NCBI GenBank assembly: GCA_022749755.1
Contig: CM040448.1
Coordinates: forward strand, 5,392,481 to 5,456,480
From: Azadirachta indica
Lineage: Eukaryota > Streptophyta > Magnoliopsida > Sapindales > Meliaceae
Direction of reading: 5' to 3'
DNA: 64,000 nucleotides
Positions 60,650 through 64,000 of this stretch are shown here, one piece after another; within the stretch, counting starts at the first letter, position 1, and each line of letters starts with the position of its first letter. The position numbers were made by a program, and so were the translations under genes. The notes beneath the pieces were generated by a model. That model worked only from the letters and a program-made list of their open reading frames with translations, had not been told where the DNA came from and did no database searches.

Positions 60650-61350
60650 AAACCCTAAATATGTCGAGTGAATTTGGTGAATCAAGCCTCTGAGCTCATG
60701 AGTCTCGCAACCCAGCAACTATACTACCTCTCCTCGCACTGTGACGCCGCGGCCCATACTGTTGCTTCTCCTCCCACTCTGCCGCCGCTGTTATGCTCAA
60801 GTGCTGCTTACATTAGACTCTTCGGGTATTGTACTTGCAGAAAATTAATGATACAAATATAGTTGTTTTATGTATTGTTTAGTTTCTATGTATCTTAATT
60901 TTACATGCTAACCAAAAAGGGCCAAAATTTTCGATTGTCAGTACGCGTCATTCTCCCGTTTGTCGGCAGAAACCAGCAAGGTCTGTCCAGGTCTTTTCAA
61001 ATTAAGATTTCATTATTCTAAAATCCAACAGTTTGATTAGGCCTACGAATTATTTTAGGCCATTATTTATTATTAGTTAGATATGTACTTCTATAATATG
61101 TTTAACTTCAATTTTGTTCCCAATTTGTTGAGCTGTATGTGTATTATTGTGTTGCTAATAAAAAAATTAGAAAAAGAGAGTATATGGAAATAGAACTGTA
61201 ACATCAGTTTACTGTGATTACAATTTAAGAACATTGTTTAGCTTTAGAAAGAATTTGTACAAAGGTCAAATTATGGTCTTTGTTTATAAGTAATATTAGC
61301 TATGGAACTATTTGTGCGCACTTATGCATTCATTTGTTTGTTCTTAAAAG
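60650..61350 (+). promoter_or_regulatory. EMG1 promoter/leader with telo-box and 5' UTR intron (inferred)
   Basis: A perfect telo-box, AAACCCTAAA, lies at 60650-60659; this element is typical of promoters of plant ribosome and translation genes. A GC-richer leader follows, and a good donor, CAGCAAG|GTCTGT, lies at 60980/60981. An acceptor, TTCTTAAAAG|GTTTAT, lies at 61350/61351, 23 bases before the ATG. This predicts a 370 bp leader intron. The ORF at 60668-60862 falls within the leader and starts at a GTG, so I do not take it as a gene. An ATG at 60661 would open a short uORF if transcription starts upstream. Confidence 0.55.
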
Positions 61351-61373
61351 GTTTATTTCTTTTGAGTTGAAAA

Positions 61374-63411
61374 ATGGTGAGGCCTTATACAATGAAAGGG
61401 CACAAAAGGAAGAAGAATAGAGAAGAGAAATATGATAGAGAGGAAGAAGAAGAGGAACAATTAGAAGAACCATCAAATGAAACTGGAAAGAGAGATAAGT
61501 TGGACAACATTTCAGAAATTGATGAAAAGAAGGGGGAGGCAGAAGAAGCAGTGGTACATGAAATGGAGGGTATTCCAATTGCCACAAGTGAGCAAAATAC
61601 CAAGAAACCTGGGGTTATTTTTATTCTTGAGAAAGCTTCTCTTGAAGTTGCAAAAGTTGGAAAGGTACTTATATGCATTAATATTCTTATAGATTTATGT
61701 ATATGTACATATACACACACTTTTACTAGGTAGTTTTATTTTTCTCTAGTGATTTTGAGTTGGGAAGGTTCAAGTTCTAAAATATTTCTTTGTGGGTCTT
61801 ATTCGTGCAGAGTTACCAGATCTTAAACTCAGATGATCATGCCAATTTCTTGAAAAGGAATAATAAAATTCCAGCTGATTACAGGCCTGACATTGTTCAT
61901 CAGGTAAGTGGCAGCCGGCCTTTTTAATTTAACTGACAAGCTGCACTTCCTTTACAAGAATATAAAGTTTATGAATTTTTCTTGCAAATATGCCATAGAA
62001 AGTTGGTGTTGGTTAAACTGCCATTACCTTTGCTTTGAAATAGCCCAACTTTGGGTTAAAATGTCAAGGGTTTTTATTCTTTGTGATGACTGTAATAATG
62101 TTGCCCCCTCTCCTCCTAAAGCTTTTGCTTTTCATTAAATTGTGATAATCTTTCAAGTTATGTCATGACAACTTTGCACTCAATATTTTCTGGATTTCCT
62201 TTCTGTAAATGATAATAATTCTAATTACTTTTGCATTTAGGCTCTCCTATCAATTTTAGACAGCCCAATAACAAAGGCTGGTAGGTTGCGAGCTATCTAT
62301 GTTAGAACCGATAAAGGTGTTCTTTTTGAAGTTAAACCGTACGTTCGTCTACCAAGAACATACAAGCGGTTTGCTGGTATCATGTGTAAGTTCAGCTGAT
62401 CTTAAGCATCTAGTGCTTTTCCTTGGCTTGTACTCTGAGGAGGACCCCTCTTTTATTAATTTTTGCTTGTTTAAAATTTATGCAGTGCAGCTGCTGCAAA
62501 AACTAAGCATAACGGCTGTTGGCAAGCGTGAGAAATTATTGCGTGTGATCAAGAATCCCGTTACCCAATATTTACCTGTAAACTCCCGAAAGATAGGTAA
62601 GCTGCAGATTTCTTAGTTTTCTCATGTTATTTGTTGTCACTGGATATGTAAATGACGTTCACTTGCATGTCAGGTTTCTCTTATAGTTCAGAAATTTTGG
62701 TTAAGATGAGGAATTATGTGGCTACTGTCAGTAATGAGGCGGACCTTGTTTTTGTGGTATGCTGAGAAATAACATCCACTTTCATACATGGTACCTTGTG
62801 CTTTCATATCTATATTTTGTCTGATTCGAACTATATCTTTTCTGGTCTGTCACCTATTTCAGGTTGGTGCAATGGCACATGGGAAAATCGATAGTGATTA
62901 CACAGAAGATCTCTTAGCAAGTAAGTTAATTGCATCTGCTTTTTCATTTTTAGTAGTTCTTGTTCTTTTGAGGAAGGGGAAATGGGTTGGTTGGAGGAAC
63001 CTGGACTTGCAGATTCATCATTGGCATTGTCTACTATCCACTTATAAAAACCATTAAATTGGAGCTGAACCTCTGTTATTCTAAAAAAATTCCCTACTCG
63101 GACTGCCTCTAATAGAAGAGTTGGAACTAATAATTTTCTCATGCAGCATAACTGAATACAACTGAAGAGTCGCAATGTTTATCTTTCTATGACATTGTAC
63201 ATGTCCTGTATAGTAGAATATACTGTAAAAGATTGTGTTGTGTGCTCTTTTCTTTGATATCATCTGGAAGTTTGGACTAACAATTGTGTTTTTTTCCCCC
63301 CTAATTTTTCTATTATTACTATAATCTTCAGTTTCTGGCTATCCAATGAGTGCTGCCCGATGTATTGCAAGGATTTGTGAGGCGATGGAGGATAAGTGGG
63401 ATATATTGTAA
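61374..63411 (+). CDS. EMG1: EMG1/NEP1, 18S rRNA pseudouridine N1-methyltransferase (7 exons)
   Basis: This nucleolar SPOUT-class enzyme uses S-adenosylmethionine to N1-methylate a hypermodified pseudouridine in 18S rRNA and is needed for small-subunit assembly. Exons: 61374-61664, 61811-61903, 62241-62385, 62486-62596, 62674-62756, 62863-62920, 63332-63411, all with GT-AG introns. They total 861 nt, 286 aa, in frame. The first 97 residues hold a basic MKGHKRKK stretch and an acidic E-rich part that extends the yeast and human proteins. The domain follows: [49 protein letters not shown] (162-180), [15 protein letters not shown], the cofactor-knot VGAMAHGK (242-249) and [11 protein letters not shown] (261-271), ending DKWDIL. 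All blocks match the family in order. An AATAAA at 63875 is a candidate poly(A) signal. Its first exon is duplicated 9.6 kb upstream as a pseudogene. Confidence 0.95.
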
Positions 63412-64000
63412 ACCCTGTGTAATTGACTTTTTTCCAGCTTGTATTCATTAACCGCTATTTATATCTTCAAGTTCAGTTTTTAGTGATAACATGAACTAGA
63501 AAAGGCATAGCTCGAGTATTGTTCATGTTTGGATCAATGGAATTTATGAGATTATTTATTGATTAAAAAAAATTTTGAGATTATATGAAAATATTAGCAC
63601 TACTTGTATGCTACAGCTGAGAAGTTTACTTAGATTATATTAACTTATTTATTTGGATGAAGAGCAAGAACATTGTAAAGCTATATGAGAACCTGTGAGT
63701 GTACAACAATGAGATAGATGATGATTGTGATCTGTAGGCATGAAAGACTTTTTAATGTTTGTTGTCAGACTGGAGTTGATATTCATAATGTATGAGCTTC
63801 TCCTGATGTTTTCACCTTCAAGCCTGCATAATTGTATAGCCATGAAGGGTTGTTGGTTGCTTTGGCCAACAAATAATAAAATGTAAGTTCATTTTGCCGT
63901 CTCTTAATACGTGTGATGTGATAAAAAGGGTTTGCAACCCGGAAGACAATAAACATAATAATATTAATTTTTAGTGCTTGTTTAGCATGAATTTTGTATT
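63412..64000 (+). other. EMG1 3' UTR and downstream flank
   Basis: No further gene begins here. AATAAA occurs at 63875-63880, and CAATAAAC near 63948; either could end the EMG1 transcript. Confidence 0.45.

Larger units (their letters stand above)
56855..61525 (+). repeat. Segmental duplication, right copy (B)
   Basis: The partner of 47230-51886, leading directly into the intact EMG1 gene. Relative to copy A it lacks the MITE at about 60050 and has two extra blocks, about 58093-58222 and about 59250-59570. Confidence 0.88.

Noticed and set aside
60668..60862. 64-codon ORF upstream of EMG1 as a separate gene
   Set aside because: It begins at a GTG, lies in the inferred EMG1 leader, and its counterpart in copy A (51011-51205) has a different peptide sequence, so the frame is not conserved.
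61385..61720. Serine/leucine-rich minus-strand ORFs opposite EMG1 exon 1
   Set aside because: They arise from the GAA/GAG-rich acidic codons read in reverse; EMG1 is the supported gene.
1..64000. CRISPR array, operon or phage-like system
   Set aside because: No spaced short repeats, ribosome-binding sites or prokaryotic genes occur; the window is plant nuclear DNA with spliced genes.

Overview
This 64 kb window is AT-rich nuclear DNA from a flowering plant, almost certainly a eudicot. Its genes have spliced GT-AG introns, one protein is a plant-only CYP82 cytochrome P450, and most of the non-genic sequence is decayed plant transposons (copia, gypsy-like, MULE, hAT, CACTA, MITEs). I cannot name the species from sequence alone.

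Four real protein-coding genes are visible. (1) A two-exon CYP82-family P450 on the minus strand (8626-11073, 523 aa). (2) An RHC1A-type RING-H2 E3 ubiquitin ligase on the minus strand (15383-16312, 309 aa in one coding exon), with an inferred 2.7 kb 5' UTR intron whose first exon lies near 19.1 kb. (3) A 14-exon gene on the minus strand (22144-31105, 499 aa) that I reconstructed exon by exon. It is the plant homologue of PQBP1, with two WW domains, a four-cysteine zinc-binding motif and the U5-15kD-binding C-terminus. (4) A 7-exon EMG1/NEP1 gene (18S rRNA pseudouridine N1-methyltransferase) on the plus strand (61374-63411, 286 aa). These are housekeeping or regulatory genes (protein turnover, splicing, ribosome biogenesis) plus one specialised-metabolism enzyme. 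They do not form an operon-like unit.

Layout. 0-2.7 kb: decayed gypsy-like element. 4.7-5.3 kb: copia integrase fragment. 5.5-8.6 kb: AT-rich, no genes. 8.6-11.1 kb: CYP82. 11.4-15 kb: repeats and AT-rich DNA. 15-19.2 kb: RHC1A. 19.2-22.1 kb: intergenic. 22.1-31.1 kb: PQBP1. 31.1-33.3 kb: intergenic with a local tandem duplication. 33.3-35.5 kb: MULE transposase remnant and a broken double GRF zinc-finger gene. 36-39.2 kb: a copia gag gene split by a 2.6 kb hAT element. 40.1-46.4 kb: a CACTA element with a decayed TNP2 transposase, itself interrupted near its end by a complete 3.0 kb LTR retrotransposon with matching target-site duplications. 47.2-51.9 kb and 56.9-61.5 kb: two diverged direct copies of one 4.7 kb segment that carries the upstream region and first coding exon of EMG1.

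The most notable structure is that segmental duplication. The right copy leads into the intact EMG1 gene. The left copy carries only a frameshifted first exon and has since received a MITE for which the right copy still shows an empty site. Other points of interest are a probable GC-AG intron and an overlapping uORF in the PQBP1 gene, a 93 bp tandem duplication just past the PQBP1 stop codon, and the layered nesting of transposons at 36-46 kb. I see no prokaryotic-type system, CRISPR array, rRNA gene or convincing tRNA gene.
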